Shown here: in pieces, positions 1 to 11,059 of the stretch
Numbering within the stretch: position 1 is the first letter of the stretch
Layout: each line of letters starts with the position of its first letter
Source: Pseudogymnoascus destructans
Lineage: Eukaryota > Ascomycota > Leotiomycetes > Thelebolales > Thelebolaceae
Assembly (NCBI RefSeq): GCF_001641265.1
Contig: NW_020167540.1
Span: 248,001 to 312,000 of the forward strand
Reading direction: 5' to 3'
DNA length: 64,000 bases
Translations under genes and position numbers: made by a program
The notes under the pieces: generated by a model
Databases searched by the model: none
Told to the model about the DNA's origin: nothing
What the model saw: only the letters and a program-made list of their open reading frames with translations

Positions 1-390
1 CAAGAGTATAAGAAGGAAAGGCCAAATACTATTGTACAAGAAGATAAAGCACCATCTTATGCGTTAAAGTGGCAAAAGGCTGTCTTTAATAGGTTTAATA
101 TTCAACGGCTATTGTAGCTAGGTAATTCGCCCGACCTTAATATGATTAAGCCTTGTTGGAAGCAGGTTACTACTTGTAAAGGGCCTCCTACAACTTAGAA
201 GACTATGGAAATCATGTGGAAAAAGGCATAGGAGGAGCTTGAATAACAGAGAATATAGGCGTCGATTAAGAGGATTCCACGCCATATTTAAGAGGTTATT
301 AGACTCGAAGGAGGAAATGGATATAAGGAAGGGGTTAGTGATATATCTACACATGGCAAGGCACGTAGGAACTATTAACTATTATACTTG
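1..390 (+). pseudogene. Tc1/mariner transposase, C-terminal remnant
   Basis: Reading through stops on the plus strand gives the C-terminal part of a Tc1-type (DDE_3) transposase: a QEDKAPSYA-like stretch, then a NSPDLNMIKPCW-like block that normally contains the last catalytic acidic residue, and an IPRHI-EVIRLEGGN-YKEG ending. The N-terminal part lies outside the window. Several stops sit where the family has Trp or Gln (TGG to TAG before the NSPDLN block, CAA to TAA later), and a neighbouring Pro codon reads as Leu. These changes fit C-to-T mutation in CpA context on both strands. Dead copy; the family call is fairly sure from the conserved block. Confidence 0.7.
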
Positions 391-840
391 ATTTTCATTT
401 TATGAAACTATAGGTGTGAGTATTGTAAGCACTCATTTTGACAGGGGTAGGTTATACCCCTGCCTAGTAAGGACTTTTGGTATACGCCTCTGTAGATAGT
501 GTAGTAATTCAATTAATCTGTTTCATTCTATATACTGTAGTCTACTGTCAAGTTTTCCTGCCTGTTGCGTAAAAGCCGAATGCCTAGTCACTAAAACATC
601 ACACGATTTACATGTAGTTGCAATATCTCGGTCCTTCCTCTAACAGGTTATGAGCTCTTTAGTGATGCTTAGAAAGCTTTGTGTTTTGAACTAGATAATT
701 GATTCTGAAGACTTACATCAATAAAGTGAGAGCCTAAGCTATCCGCTAGTAATACTCAGTCTAAAGGAGTCTGTAAAGCAAGCCATCAATTTAGCTATGG
801 CAGTCTAGCTCTATAAGGCAGAAAGTGATAACAGCTTACA
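391..840 (+). other. Probable copia 5' LTR end and leader
   Basis: No gene is visible here. The stretch ends in CTAACA at 640-645, followed directly by GGTTATGAG at 646-654. The same AACA-GGTTATGAG junction is seen, split by a pogo element, at 8452-8460 and 10990-10996. I read it as the end of a copia 5' LTR followed by the tRNA primer-binding site, upstream of the gag remnant. The start of the LTR cannot be placed with confidence. Confidence 0.45.
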
Positions 841-1460
841 AAAAATAGAGTCAGAACACATCAAATGGTCCTAGATCCAGAAGCTGTCTAGTCTGAACTA
901 TTAGAATTAGGCCCTCTAAATCCAGATTGAGCTTATTAACAGGAAAGTCTAGAGTGCCACTAATGCTAGTTTTACGCTCGAATATGAGCTTGATAAGTCT
1001 GAAAAGGAAGAGACTGCGGAAGTCACAGCTGTCTGTAAGGAGAAGCTTGCCTTCTTCCACAACAACTAGGCTAGAAGAATCATTCTAGAAAGCTGTATCC
1101 CATTAATCGTCAACTGGGTTATAGGCCTCGTGACAGCCAAAGAGGTATGGGATAAGCTTAAGAGAATGCATGCCTACAACAGGCTGTAGCAGCTAGACTC
1201 TAAAAATGAGGCCTTTAGAAGCTATCTTCTACTAGCGACTACCCTAGTGTTTGATGTTGCCACAATGCTAAATCAACTCCAAGACGTAGCAATAGAGCTA
1301 GAAGACAGGCCCTCAGACTTAAGAAAGGTCAGCTGGCTACTGGTAATTATGAGAAGTCGTCATAGTAGCAAATATGACATTGCGAGCACCTAGATTAGGG
1401 TGGCAAGGATCACAGATTACTAGGATATCATTGACTAGTGTCAAGAAGTATAAAGCATGA
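841..1460 (+). pseudogene. Copia-type gag remnant, RIP-like mutated
   Basis: Reading through many TAG codons on the plus strand gives a Ty1/copia gag of the UBN2/retrotran_gag type. It includes a TAKEVWDKLKRMH-like segment near 1130-1170 and a later segment rich in acidic and leucine residues. Stops occur mainly as CTAG or TAGG contexts, as expected if CAG or TGG codons were converted by C-to-T change in CpA. No frame is open for more than about 70 codons. It belongs to the element whose primer-binding site is at 646-654. It ends abruptly near 1460, where a pogo fragment follows. Confidence 0.55.
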
Positions 1461-1478
1461 ATAACGGTTATTTTATGT

Positions 1479-1569
1479 ACGAGCGCAACAGGAGAAGACC
1501 GAATTCAACCTTGGTTTATTGGAAAAGCTAAAAAGCCACGAGCTTTACAAGGAATCGATATTCCTAAGT
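1479..1569 (+). pseudogene. Pogo-C transposase fragment (C4)
   Basis: About 90 bases encode a short open piece ATGEDRIQPWFIGKAKKPRA followed by LQGIDIP. It matches the central part of the DDE_1 transposase of element C1 (near 60957-61035), which has ATGSDRFRPWFIGKAKAPRA there. It sits between a copia gag remnant and a gypsy protease remnant, so it is a scrap left by nested insertion and deletion. Nothing else of this element is visible nearby. Confidence 0.75.
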
Positions 1570-1570
1570 C

Positions 1571-3480
1571 TATCATAGCTCAGAGGTGTTGCTGTTGTAT
1601 CTTAGCAACCACATGTAGCTGCATGCTACCTGTCGTGGCACACAGCTGGTTTGTACTAGGCCTGTCTTTGTCACTTACTAGTGGCCTACTGTCGAGGACT
1701 CCTAGTTTTTTAACTAGAGTTGTCTAGTAGATCATCATCTCTTGAGGATCTCTTTCATGTACTCCTACTTGTAGTAAACTAGTTGTTCTAAGAAGGGCAA
1801 ACAGGAATGCTCTGTCTTGTCCAGACAATGGATTAGACAGTCATAAGTATAACACTTTGACCATGGCATAATATAGTGCTAAGGATGATCAGTCCTAGTC
1901 ATGTCCTAGTCCTGCAATCCCCTTCCTTCTTCATCTGTAGGAACTCTATTAACGTGGTACATGTTGACTCTAAACATCTCTCCAAGTTGAGATCTGTCAT
2001 GTCCGCCTTCTATCTCTAGCTGTTCAAGCGCTTAGATAAGGCTCTCCTGTCAGTATTTATAGACCCTGTGGTTAGGATGATAGATGTTAACAGTTCTTCC
2101 TTCTGCGATGGCATCCTAGATGTCATATTCGCAGAGTTTATTCTTTAGCTAATTAGTGGCTTCCTTTTCTGTGTGTTGTCCACCTTAGGGTTCCTGCTAA
2201 TGTAGGTACCCTAGGCAACACCTCATAGAACAGACCTTGACTTCCCAATCTTGTTTAGTGCCTGTCCATCGTTCTAGGCATCTTGATACTAGGACCTTTT
2301 TGTCCTAGTTCTAGAGGATGCTCTTCTTCATTTTTTAGTCGAGGGGGTCAAAATCCTCCTTGCCTAAAGAGATACACTCTTCCTTATCAAGGACCTCATA
2401 ATTCTCGTCTAAGCTCTGCCATTTAGGGGTGCTTTCATCATTCATTCCCCTGTCTAACATATCAAATTCTTTAAGATCCTAAGTACTGATACTCTAGATC
2501 TTTCCTATAACGTGGCACACAGCTGTCCTTGCAGGGCATCGTACCCGCCCTGATTATTCCAAGTGGTATTAAGCTGCTTGCTAAACTTACGTCCCCTGCT
2601 TCCCTTTTTAGGCTGTCTACAGTCCCTAGCCGTGTAGCCGGACTTGTTGCAATTAAAACAGAGCTGTTACTTAAGCTGTCGCTCCTTGTTAGGGTTATGT
2701 AGGCGGTTGCCTTGCTTAAAGGTGGCATCAAGTTCCATAGGGTCAAACCATCAGTTGTCTTGAGAATGGTTGTCTCTCTTTTGACCTTCATTACCTCGAT
2801 ACTTGTAACTCTTCTTCGGGTTGTCGTAAGTTCGTTGTTGCTTCTAGATGCAAGTTCTGTATAGACATGGCTCTTTAGTCCATGACGATAGTGGCTAATG
2901 AGTGTGTAGGTATCCTAATTGGTTTAGTTGCCATATCTTTGGAATTCTATAGTGTATGTGAGGGCGCTACTAGCCTGCTTCAGTCCATACAGATGTTCTT
3001 CTGTAGTTTTAACCTCATTGATAATGCTAAACATATGGCGGATCTCCTTCTTAAATTCCTTCTAAGTACCGAACATAGTTCTAGTGGTCACCATCGTACC
3101 ATAGGTGTTCTCATGTTAGAAATAGTCCTTAAGGAAGGGTTCTACCCATCGAAGGGTTTCCTCTCTAAGGTAGGATGATGTCTACAAGGCATAACTCTCG
3201 TTAATTAGAAACTTGTCATCATTGAAGTGCAAGTATAGCTCGATCTAGAGCAGAAACACTTGAAGTTCCTTGTGGTTGCTAGAGTAAGTGTTAGGCAACT
3301 TAACGTGTAGGGTTTCCTAGAGTTCTGTGACGACTGGTTCTGTGTTAGGCATGTATTTGTCTTAAGGCGGGATCGCCTAAGATGGCGTAAGCGTTAGCGT
3401 AGCAGGAGTTGGTGTAGCTAGGGCAGCCCTGATCTTTCCTTAGATCCTATAGCTAACATGTTGCTTTGCAGTGTTGCTAG
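1571..3480 (-). pseudogene. Ty3/gypsy (family A) gag-protease remnant
   Basis: On the minus strand this is a gag-protease region of the same family as the gag at 11482-12215. The best part is near 2520-2710, where a CFNCNKSGYTARDCRQPKK zinc knuckle (CCHC, the His replaced by Tyr) is followed by a QLCATL-like segment. Near 1571-1600 an IDLG sequence stands where aspartic proteases have D-S/T-G. The copy is full of stops and frameshifts, and many TAG codons replace Gln or Trp. The protease end abuts the pogo-C fragment at 1569. Non-functional. Confidence 0.6.
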
Positions 3481-3488
3481 TAGTTCAA

Positions 3489-3614
3489 ACAGTTCAGTTC
3501 AGTTCAAATTTGAGGCTGAACTGAACGCCCCACAATATGAAAATGCGTGAACTGAATTGAACGCCCCACTTTATGGTATTGAACTGAACTGAACTGAACT
3601 GAACTGAACTGAAC
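3489..3614. repeat. Inverted AGTTC/GAACT pentanucleotide repeats at a hAT end
   Basis: AGTTC units at about 3490-3508 are mirrored by a GAACT array at 3581-3614. In between are two copies of a TGAAYTGAACGCCCCAC motif. The block lies directly beyond the stop codon of the hAT transposase below. I infer that it is the terminal and subterminal repeat region of that hAT element. The opposite end of the element is missing, so this cannot be proved from the window. Confidence 0.5.
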
Positions 3615-3648
3615 GAACGCCAGTTCATTAAAGCTATTTTGCTGTCAT

Positions 3649-4795
3649 CTAGGAACCTGCAAGCCAAGTAGTGCAATGGCTTCCAAGCCAGCTCTTTAGA
3701 CATTCTAATGCCTCAATGGTCTCTGTGCCTAGCCTATTTCTTCTCTCTGTAACTGTAATTCCTGCACCTAAAAACAGACGTACTGGCTCTGCTGACATAG
3801 CTGGTATTGACAATATATCAAATGCCATAACTGGTAGATTTGGATACGTTGCACGCTGTGTAGGCTCCATCCACCAAGTGATAGAATCCACCTCAACGGG
3901 GCAACAAACCCCTTGGCAATATCGTGAATATTCATCAACTATAGGTGCTTGTCTTGCCTTCTCAGCTCTCCACTTTGCAAACCCAGTCTTTGGCGTGAGC
4001 GGAGTTATTGGAAGTATAACTTCTGTACTTTTGTACTGAGATTGCCAAAAGTCCTGCACTGTCTTCTTTGCATCCGCTACCCAGATAGGGTCCCAGTTGT
4101 CTTCTAAATAGCTCCATTTTTGACTTGGAATGAGAATCATTGCTGCAATGTATACAGGGCTTCGATCTGTAAGGCTATAGTACTTATCCAGCTTTGCCCA
4201 GCCAGAGTTAATGCAAGGAATCATAAATGAATCTGAAGCATAGCTTGTCTTGCCATCTTCAAGCTTCTCTAATATATAATCCATAGATGGTAGGACTCTT
4301 TCCAAAGTGGCACTACGGCCTTCTGTAGCTTTTGTAGCTTCATAAAAGTCTCCAAGAAACCCATAATGTTACTTAAATTAGCCCAATCAGAACTAGACAA
4401 TACATCGCCTACTAAATCACCTCCTTCTTGAAAGCAATATAGGTCGATAGCAGGTTTAACGTCTTCATGAAGAGCTGAAGTTATCATTGAAAACCAAGAG
4501 TTCCACCGTGTCGTATTGTCTCGAAGTAATCGACGTCCTTGACTGAGTTTCTGAAATCGCTGTTGTGGAGACCTTTGAATATAAACTACAATGTTATGTA
4601 ACTTTCCAAGAGGGCCTTTTCGACGCCAAGTCTCCATTTCCAGCTGTGTAGGAATATACGAAGAACTTAGGTTGTTTGTCTCTGAAAGAGCTTCATCTTC
4701 AGTTGAGAAAAGAAAAGCCTGAGCTGTAAGATTGATAATGTGGCCATTGCAGTGAAGACGGTATTTCTTTGCATTATATGGAATATGGCGCTCCT
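3649..4795 (-). pseudogene. hAT-family transposase, N-terminally truncated
   Basis: Minus-strand reading gives the central and C-terminal parts of a hAT transposase. The segment begins with a CNGHIINLTAQAFLF block (4795-4690), continues through a WNSWFSM region, and ends in the hAT dimerisation domain. That domain has WW followed by YPNLPVMAFDILSIPAMSAEP, then RRNRLGTETIEALECLKSW. A frameshift near 4300-4325 splits the frame inside an otherwise conserved LERVLPSMDYILEKLED region. The BED zinc finger and first catalytic region are missing, because the sequence is cut at 4796 by a copia LTR piece. Unlike its neighbours it shows few CpA-to-TpA stops, so it is probably younger. Confidence 0.8.
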
Positions 4796-5272
4796 AGATT
4801 CCTAGTCTATAGGAAGTGAAAGGAGGTCCAAGGTCAGAGTAACCCTATAGACAGATTATGTCATAACTTAACCAATCTTGTGGGTAACTAAGGAGCGATG
4901 ATGTGTGATGAATCATAGAGGGTTGTAGAAGCTTTTGGAGCTATCGTACATGTTCCTAGGCCTCTAGTTGATAGAGATATGTCATGTGGTAGTATTAGCC
5001 CAGTAACTAAGGAGTGATGTCATGTAATGAATCATAGAGGGTTGTAGAGATATGCTATGTGGTCATATCGGCCCAGTAACTAAGGAGCAATGACGTGTAA
5101 TGAATCATAGAGGGTTGTAGCAATCGTTGAGTAGTATTGCTCTTGTTGTTGGTGTGATAAGCCAAAATATGTATAGTGACTTGTAGGTTTGAGGAGGAGA
5201 TTTCTAAGTTTGCTCTTGAGTTTGATAGCAAACTGAGTGTAACGAATGTCAGTATGACATTGTTACTCCTTG
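4796..5272 (+). mobile_element. Fragment of copia-X LTR (3' portion)
   Basis: This matches bases of about 27840-28269, the 3' part of the complete solo copia-X LTR. It ends in the same CAGTATGACA. Inside it a phrase containing AATCATAGAGGGTTGTAG is present three times in tandem-like spacing (around 4911, 5030 and 5102), against once in the other copy, so an internal segment has been triplicated. It lies head to head with the next feature. Confidence 0.7.
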
Positions 5273-5505
5273 TTTTTTAAAAGTCAGTGAGGTGCTAACC
5301 TCTGACTTATCCCTGAGTTCTCAGACTCAACATTTGTTACAACTTGTCTAAACCACTCCACTACATCATACACTTGATTGCTGTGTTGAGGAATAATCTA
5401 AGCTACAACCCTTTGGCTCTGTTTCCTAAGACAGTGTGTTGTCTTAGTAAAATCATCCCTTCCTTGGGTGGCTAGATTCTCACATCTGGTGCACCCACCA
5501 TTACA
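5273..5505 (-). mobile_element. Start of copia-X LTR, inverted
   Basis: Read on the minus strand, this starts TGTAATGGTGGGTGC and matches 27334-27582, the 5' part of the solo copia-X LTR. Immediately upstream on the minus strand is GAAGCAGCAGGG, a plausible polypurine tract, so this looks like the beginning of the 3' LTR of the element at 5506-8450. The rest of the LTR is missing. Instead an LTR piece of opposite orientation follows, implying an inversion or a secondary insertion. Confidence 0.6.
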
Positions 5506-8450
5506 CCCTGCTGCTTCGTCAAGTAGTGGGTTCATGTCTTCACCATTGTAGGCTCCCCTGGCTTTGGCAAGTAGTTGGTCCATCGCATCGTCGTTAAGTC
5601 CTGCTTCTGGTTCAATGGCTTATTCCTAGTCGTTAGTGATGGCCTGACTCCTCTCAGTGTCCTCTAGCGCTAGTGCGCTAGCAATCAGTCTAGCCATTAG
5701 TCGTCTAGTATCCTATGTAGTGCCCTCTTGGTTGCTATCACTGGTGACTCCACCACTAGCTTGTTTTAATGATAATTATGGTGATGATCATGTTATAATT
5801 ACCTTATTAGGACTAGTGTGTAGGGTGACTGTAGGGGCGGCTACAGGGGCAGTTGCACTAGCCAAAGGTACGTCACTCCCATGTGATAATCCCCCTCTAT
5901 CACCACCACCAAATCCAGTGCGAGCATCGTATAGCCCCCCTATTAGGATCGTACCATAGGTGGCGATAGGTACAGTACTGCCTGTATATTACCATCATCT
6001 CTCCTAGGCTGACTTGCCTCCATTAGGTCGAATCTGATCATTTCTAAGTCCTTCACGTCAACGCTTATACCTATAGTAGGGTCTAACCATTGCCCTTCTT
6101 CGAATCTCGCTGACGTGCCAGTAATGATCTGGTTACTAACCAGGTCATACAATTGATACTGTCAGACTACTACCGAGTACCCCACTAGGGCAGTTTGCAC
6201 CATAGTTAGTGCTAGCTTGTCACCCCCTTGCTATTCTAGTAAGAGCTTGGCGTACGCCACAGATCCCTAAGCTGGTAGGTGAGCGATAGTGGGTTTCTTA
6301 CCGCTATATGCCTCCTTAGGTGTCTTACCTCTAGGCCCGACCAGGGTCCTCTTCCTAAGGTAGGTCGCTACCTTAATCGCTTCCTACTAAAGATGCTTTG
6401 GTAGGTGGGCGTGTTGCTCGGGCAATTAATACTAACGCCTAGTTTAGTCGTTTAGTGACCCCGTTTGGATATGGTGTTTACACTGTCGTAAACTTGAATT
6501 TGATACCATACTGTGCCCTAAACATGGCTTCAAGTCCCCTATACTCTCTACTATTATCACATTGGATAACCTTAACTTACTGTCCTGTCTTGAGTTCTAC
6601 CTAAACTTGGAATTCCGTAAACACTACTTGTAGCCCATCTTTAGATGTTAGCATGTAGACCTACGCTTTTCGTAAGTAGTCGTCTGTAAACGTAGCAAAG
6701 TACGTTCCTTTGTTAAGTTCTAGTATCCTATATAGACCCTAAAGGTCGCTATGTATCTTCTTAAGAGGTGCCCTAGCATGTTCTGATGCCTGCCTATTAA
6801 TAACCCATGTGCTCTTATTTAGTAGGCACGCCTCAAACGGGCTCGTAATACCACCTATCGCTATAGGCAGAGTGTCTACAGCAGTATACACAAGGCATAG
6901 AGTCTTGGGGCTTAGGTGTCCAAAACGTCAATGCTAGGTCATGGCTTCTTTAGGTGGCATCGCCACTGCGGAGTAGGCAGTGACGGCGCCTTCCTAGGTG
7001 CCATTAATGATATATGAACGCCTGACTCTTAGTGCAATCCCGACTACTTCGCCTTGTAGTTCGAGGAGCATTCTGCCATCCTGTGTTGTTCTTGCCGTAA
7101 TGCCCCTATCCTAAAGATGTGGCACTGATATGAGACTGCTAGTAAGCTTTGGCACATGTAGTACGTTGTTGAGCTATATATGGCGTTTCTCTCCTTTGAC
7201 ATAGGTATCAAAACTTGTCGTTCCTTTAGCGATAGCTTCAATCGCTGTTCTGTTCTCTATATTAACTTGTATCAGTTTAGTGAGTAGCTGGTAATTAACG
7301 AATGCCTACCTGTCGTATGTCATATGGCATGATCAACTATCTAGGATCACCCCTAGGTGCAGCCATCGCTTGCCTAGTTCGCTGTAGCTTCTGTGATGGC
7401 TACCCATGTCGTTGCTAATACTGTGGCTATTGCTTCTGCCTGTGCTAGCGATAGGCTAGCGCCCCCTCCTAGTGCAGCAAGTGGTCCTGTAGACGCCCCT
7501 TCCGCCCCTTTTTTTTGAACGGCAATCAGCCTTGATGTGGCCTATTTTGTTGCAGTGGTAGCATCTACGATCGCTTTTCTAGGCCGTTGCCCTTCCTAGG
7601 TGGCGTTCGGCTCTTTGGTCATTGTCTGTAGTGACCCGTAGAGCAGTCTCGTCAATGGACTTCTCACTGTTGATTCTATCCTCGAGGTCTGCAAACTGCA
7701 TAAATATCTTGCGGTAGTCCGTGATGCCTCCTACTTCGATTTGGGCAGCGATGTTATCATATTAGGCCCCGCGACTTTTCATTATCATGAGTAGTCGTAT
7801 AGTCTTGACTTGGTCTGCTAGGCGGTACTCTGCTTCGGCGTCGCCAATCGTCTTCCGATAATCGTCGAGCATGGTTCTGATGTTGTATACCGACGTCGTT
7901 ACTGGCGGGGCATACGAATAGAAAGCAATCAGCTTTGCGTTCAACTTTTACAGGCCCTCGTGAGCGTACATCTCCTGGAGATATATCCATTGCTCTCGGG
8001 CTGTTTCTATCATAAGTATGTGGCTTCGAGGGTCCTGCGCGCAGAGTTCCATTATCACAGCCACCGCTCGGTCATTCTTGCGCCGAATCCTCATTGATTC
8101 GCGCCTTATCACAGCCACCGCTCGGTCGTTCTTGCGCCGAATCCTCATTGATTCGCGCCTTATCTTGGTCGCGGCGATAGTGTCTTCGTCGTCCGTCCCA
8201 TCGCCTTTCGCTGAGTTATCAGGCTCATCATCAGAATCATATTCTGGTTCGATAGCCCCCTAGAGGCTCTTGGTTTGCAGCAGCTTCCTGGTCTGTATCA
8301 TCTAGGGGCGGTAGTTTGGCCCAGTCAATTTATCATATTGACTGCAGTTCTGTACGTATCCTAGCCCCATACTGTGGGCAGTTCTCACTTATCGAAGTGA
8401 GTACTCGGAATTGATTTCTTGGTCGAAAGTGATAAACCGGTCGTGCTTTC
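5506..8450 (-). pseudogene. Ty1/copia element: gag, protease and integrase remnant
   Basis: Minus-strand reading gives a copia polyprotein in order. Gag (about 8150-7480) has QWIYLQEMYAHEGL and a zinc knuckle CYHCNKIGHIKADC near 7575. GAG-pre-integrase and integrase core follow (about 7200-6300), with a HWRFGHLS-like block, FTDDYLRKA and QCDNSREYR. Then comes the GYS and LYDLVSNQII region after the core. The reverse transcriptase and RNase H that should follow are absent, so the element is internally deleted. Many stops are TAG or TAA in CpA-mutated context. A 54-bp segment in the gag leader is tandemly duplicated (about 8054-8161, repeating an RIRRKNDRAVAVIRRES unit). Non-functional. Confidence 0.7.
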
Positions 8451-8641
8451 CGGGCTCATAATTGTCGTGACCAAACTTTTCGCTTCGCTCAAGGTTGGAG
8501 TAAGCAACATGCGCCACTTCACGCGAGAGGAAGCAAGTTGCGCCAACTCACAACTTGCATATGTTCACCGCTACTCTGTAACAAAACCTTTACCATAGCC
8601 ACACATAGTATTTTATATAGTAATTCAATCCAATTTATTTA

Positions 8642-10839
8642 ATGGAAGAGACTCCACTATCAAATGCCTGTAAATGGCTAGCAGAGAACCCCTCAGAATC
8701 TGCAACTACTGCCATTCGACTTTTCAAGGTCACGCGATCGTCAATACGGTGGAGTATTGCCCGAGCAGCTCGACGGCAGCAGCAAGCTCAGCAACAGCAG
8801 CTACCCCAACACGGGGATAAGAATAAGCTGCTATCTACTGCGCAAATTGAGGCTCTTAAGAAATGGATACTTGAGCAGTATTACCTAGGGTTTGGAGCTA
8901 CTAGGAATATGATATTTGCCGCAGTCTGCAAACTCCGGAGCCCACAGCCCCCGCCATCACAGAGTTGGCTTACAAAATTTATTAAAAATGAGCTTCAAGA
9001 ATACCACTTTATTACTACAAAGCCAATTGCGCAGCAGCGTACGAAGGCTCAAGACGAGCCTACTGTTACTACTTGGTTTCACGACTACCTTGAGTTTGTA
9101 CTACAGCATAGTATACAGCCAGAGTCAATTTGGAATATGGATGAAACTGGCTTCCAGGTAGGAATCCCAGGTGGTGAGCGGGTAGCAAAAGAGCTCTACA
9201 CCCCAAGCCTGAAAATCGTACATCTATTACTATCCTTGAGGCTGTGTCTGCTGTTGGAAAAGTCATACCGCCTGTACTTATTATTCCGGGCAAAATTCAT
9301 ATGGATTCTTGGTACCACACTGTAACGCTGACTTCTAAACGATAGAAGACACAGAGGTTTCTTGTGTAAGGTTGACTTGACAGAGGAGGCAGGGGATTAG
9401 ACACAAAGGCTTTTCAAGTAACACGTTGCAGTATTGTAAAGAATACTATATTGAGTTGAGCATGAAGCTCCTATCTAAGGAAATACTATCTACTTATATA
9501 GTGGCGTCGTGCCTCATGGGTAATCTGGATAGTTGGCGGATAGCTAGATATTCAGGATAGTTCGTGGATAGCTCAACTATCCAATATCCACTAGTTTCTG
9601 CAACTATCCATTAGCCCCATCACATGGCAGCCTACCCCGCTTCCCACTGTGACTCACACGTCACGTTACTAGGCCCTGGCCCTGTAACCATGACATCATG
9701 TTACTGTAGCCGTAACACACACCAACCTTGAAGGCACAGAGCTCTTCTTGCTCTCCGACTCTGGATTTACTAATAGCCAGCTTGCTCTCTGGTGGCTACA
9801 GCACTTTGCGCAGCATACAGCTCAATATGATAATGGAGAGCCAAAGGTTCTACTGCTTGACTCTCACGTTAGCCATACAAGCGATGATTTTATCATTGCA
9901 GCTGAAGAACACAACATTATCATATATACCTTCCCATCACATCTTACACATGTTTTACAGCCATTAGACATTGGGATATTCCAGCCTTATAAGCACTGGC
10001 ACCGAGAAGCTGTGCTTGCAGCTATAAGGCATATGGATATTACCTATGACGTCCAGTCCTTTATGCGGGATCTCACTCTCATGCGGGAGCAGACCTTTAA
10101 GGAGTCTACTATAATATCCGCTTTTCAGAAAGCTGGTATTTGGCTGGTTAGCTGTGCTGTAGCTCTTGCAAAACTACGTATGTACTCGCAGCCTACTATA
10201 GAGCCTACACCTATGCCTATACCTAGTCTACCAATCCGAGTTTCTACACCTAAACCCACGACTTTTAGGGGGGTAGAAGAGGGGCTACAGCACTGGAAAC
10301 AGCGGGTTCCACAAGGCTTTAGTAGCCCCTCGAAGCAGAGCTACAGGAATTGGCTTACCAGCACTGAAGAGGTAGTAGTAGCCGGCCAAGTCCAGGAGCT
10401 TGACCTGCGTACTGTACGGCGGCAGGTCAAGGAGTCCAAAAAGCGGGCAAGCTGAAGTAGGGCCCGCCTTCAATTTGGAGGCGAGCTCTCTGCTGACCGA
10501 GCCCACGAGCTTTGGGCTGAAAAAGCTGATTGTTTAGCCCAGAAGCTCCAGGCCAAAGAAGCCCGGATAGCCTGCCAGGCTATCAACCGGGCCCGCAAAC
10601 AGCTCCGTAGAGCTAGAATTGAGGCCCGGAAGCAGGAACGCCTCCGGAAAAAGAGGGTGGCATTCTACACTAATGCCAGCCTCCCAATTCCTCTAGAGTG
10701 GAAGGACCCAATTCCTGACCCGGAAGCCTCTGAAAGTGAGGGCAAGGAGGAGTATGAGATTGCGGGCGAGTGTGGGAGCGAGCGTGGGAGTGAGGATGGG
10801 AGCGAGCGTGGGAGTCAAAGTGATAATTCAATAGAGTAG
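8642..10839 (+). pseudogene. Pogo-B transposase of B1 (interrupted)
   Basis: The start ATG at 8642 opens a frame with a helix-turn-helix N-terminus (psq-like) and a CENP-B-like segment (around IFAAVCKLRSP). The DDE_1 catalytic core follows: NMDETGF near 9135, then LLLDSHVSH and VLQPLDIGIF after the inserted LTR. Three lesions are visible. There is a frameshift near 9205-9212, a 397-bp solo LTR at 9321-9717, and an in-frame TGA near 10453 just after KKRAS. The frame continues past that stop to 10839 with an Arg/Lys-rich coiled coil and an acidic Ser/Gly tail. All three catalytic Asp positions are retained, but the gene cannot make a full protein. Confidence 0.85.
9321..9717. mobile_element. 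Solo LTR, TGTAAC...GTAACA family, copy 1
   Basis: 397 bp beginning TGTAACGCTGACTTC and ending CCGTAACA, flanked by perfect 5-bp duplications CACAC (9316-9320 and 9718-9722). It lies inside the B1 transposase. Near-identical copies are at 58766-59163 and, with a different second half, 26668-27056. No internal region of this retrotransposon is present in the window. Confidence 0.9.
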
Positions 10840-11059
10840 GCAGATTATGTACCTTTACATACAAATTACTATGGGCTAGTACTTACTCTCAAAATCGTGA
10901 GTTGGCGCAACTTGCTTCCTCTCGCGTGAAGTGGCGCATGTTGCTTACTCCAACCTTGAGTGAAGCGAAAAGTTTGGCCATGACGATTAACCTGTTGGGG
11001 GAAGGACCGAAAAATTGTCACCGCGCACAAATCGTGTGGCGCTTGTGTCAGTCGGACCT

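Larger units (their letters stand above)
8461..10987 (+). mobile_element. Pogo-like DNA transposon B1, with TIRs and TA duplication
   Basis: The element is bounded by TA at 8459-8460 and 10988-10989. Its terminal inverted repeats are about 90 bp. The left end begins ATTGTCGTGACCAAAC and the right end, reversed, ATCGTCATGGCCAAAC; both continue through CGCGAGAGGAAGCAAGTTGC. Removing the element and one TA restores AACAGGTTATGAGCCC, which is the primer-binding site of the copia element on its left. So it jumped into a copia primer-binding site. It carries a broken transposase and a solo LTR at 9321-9717. Confidence 0.85.
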
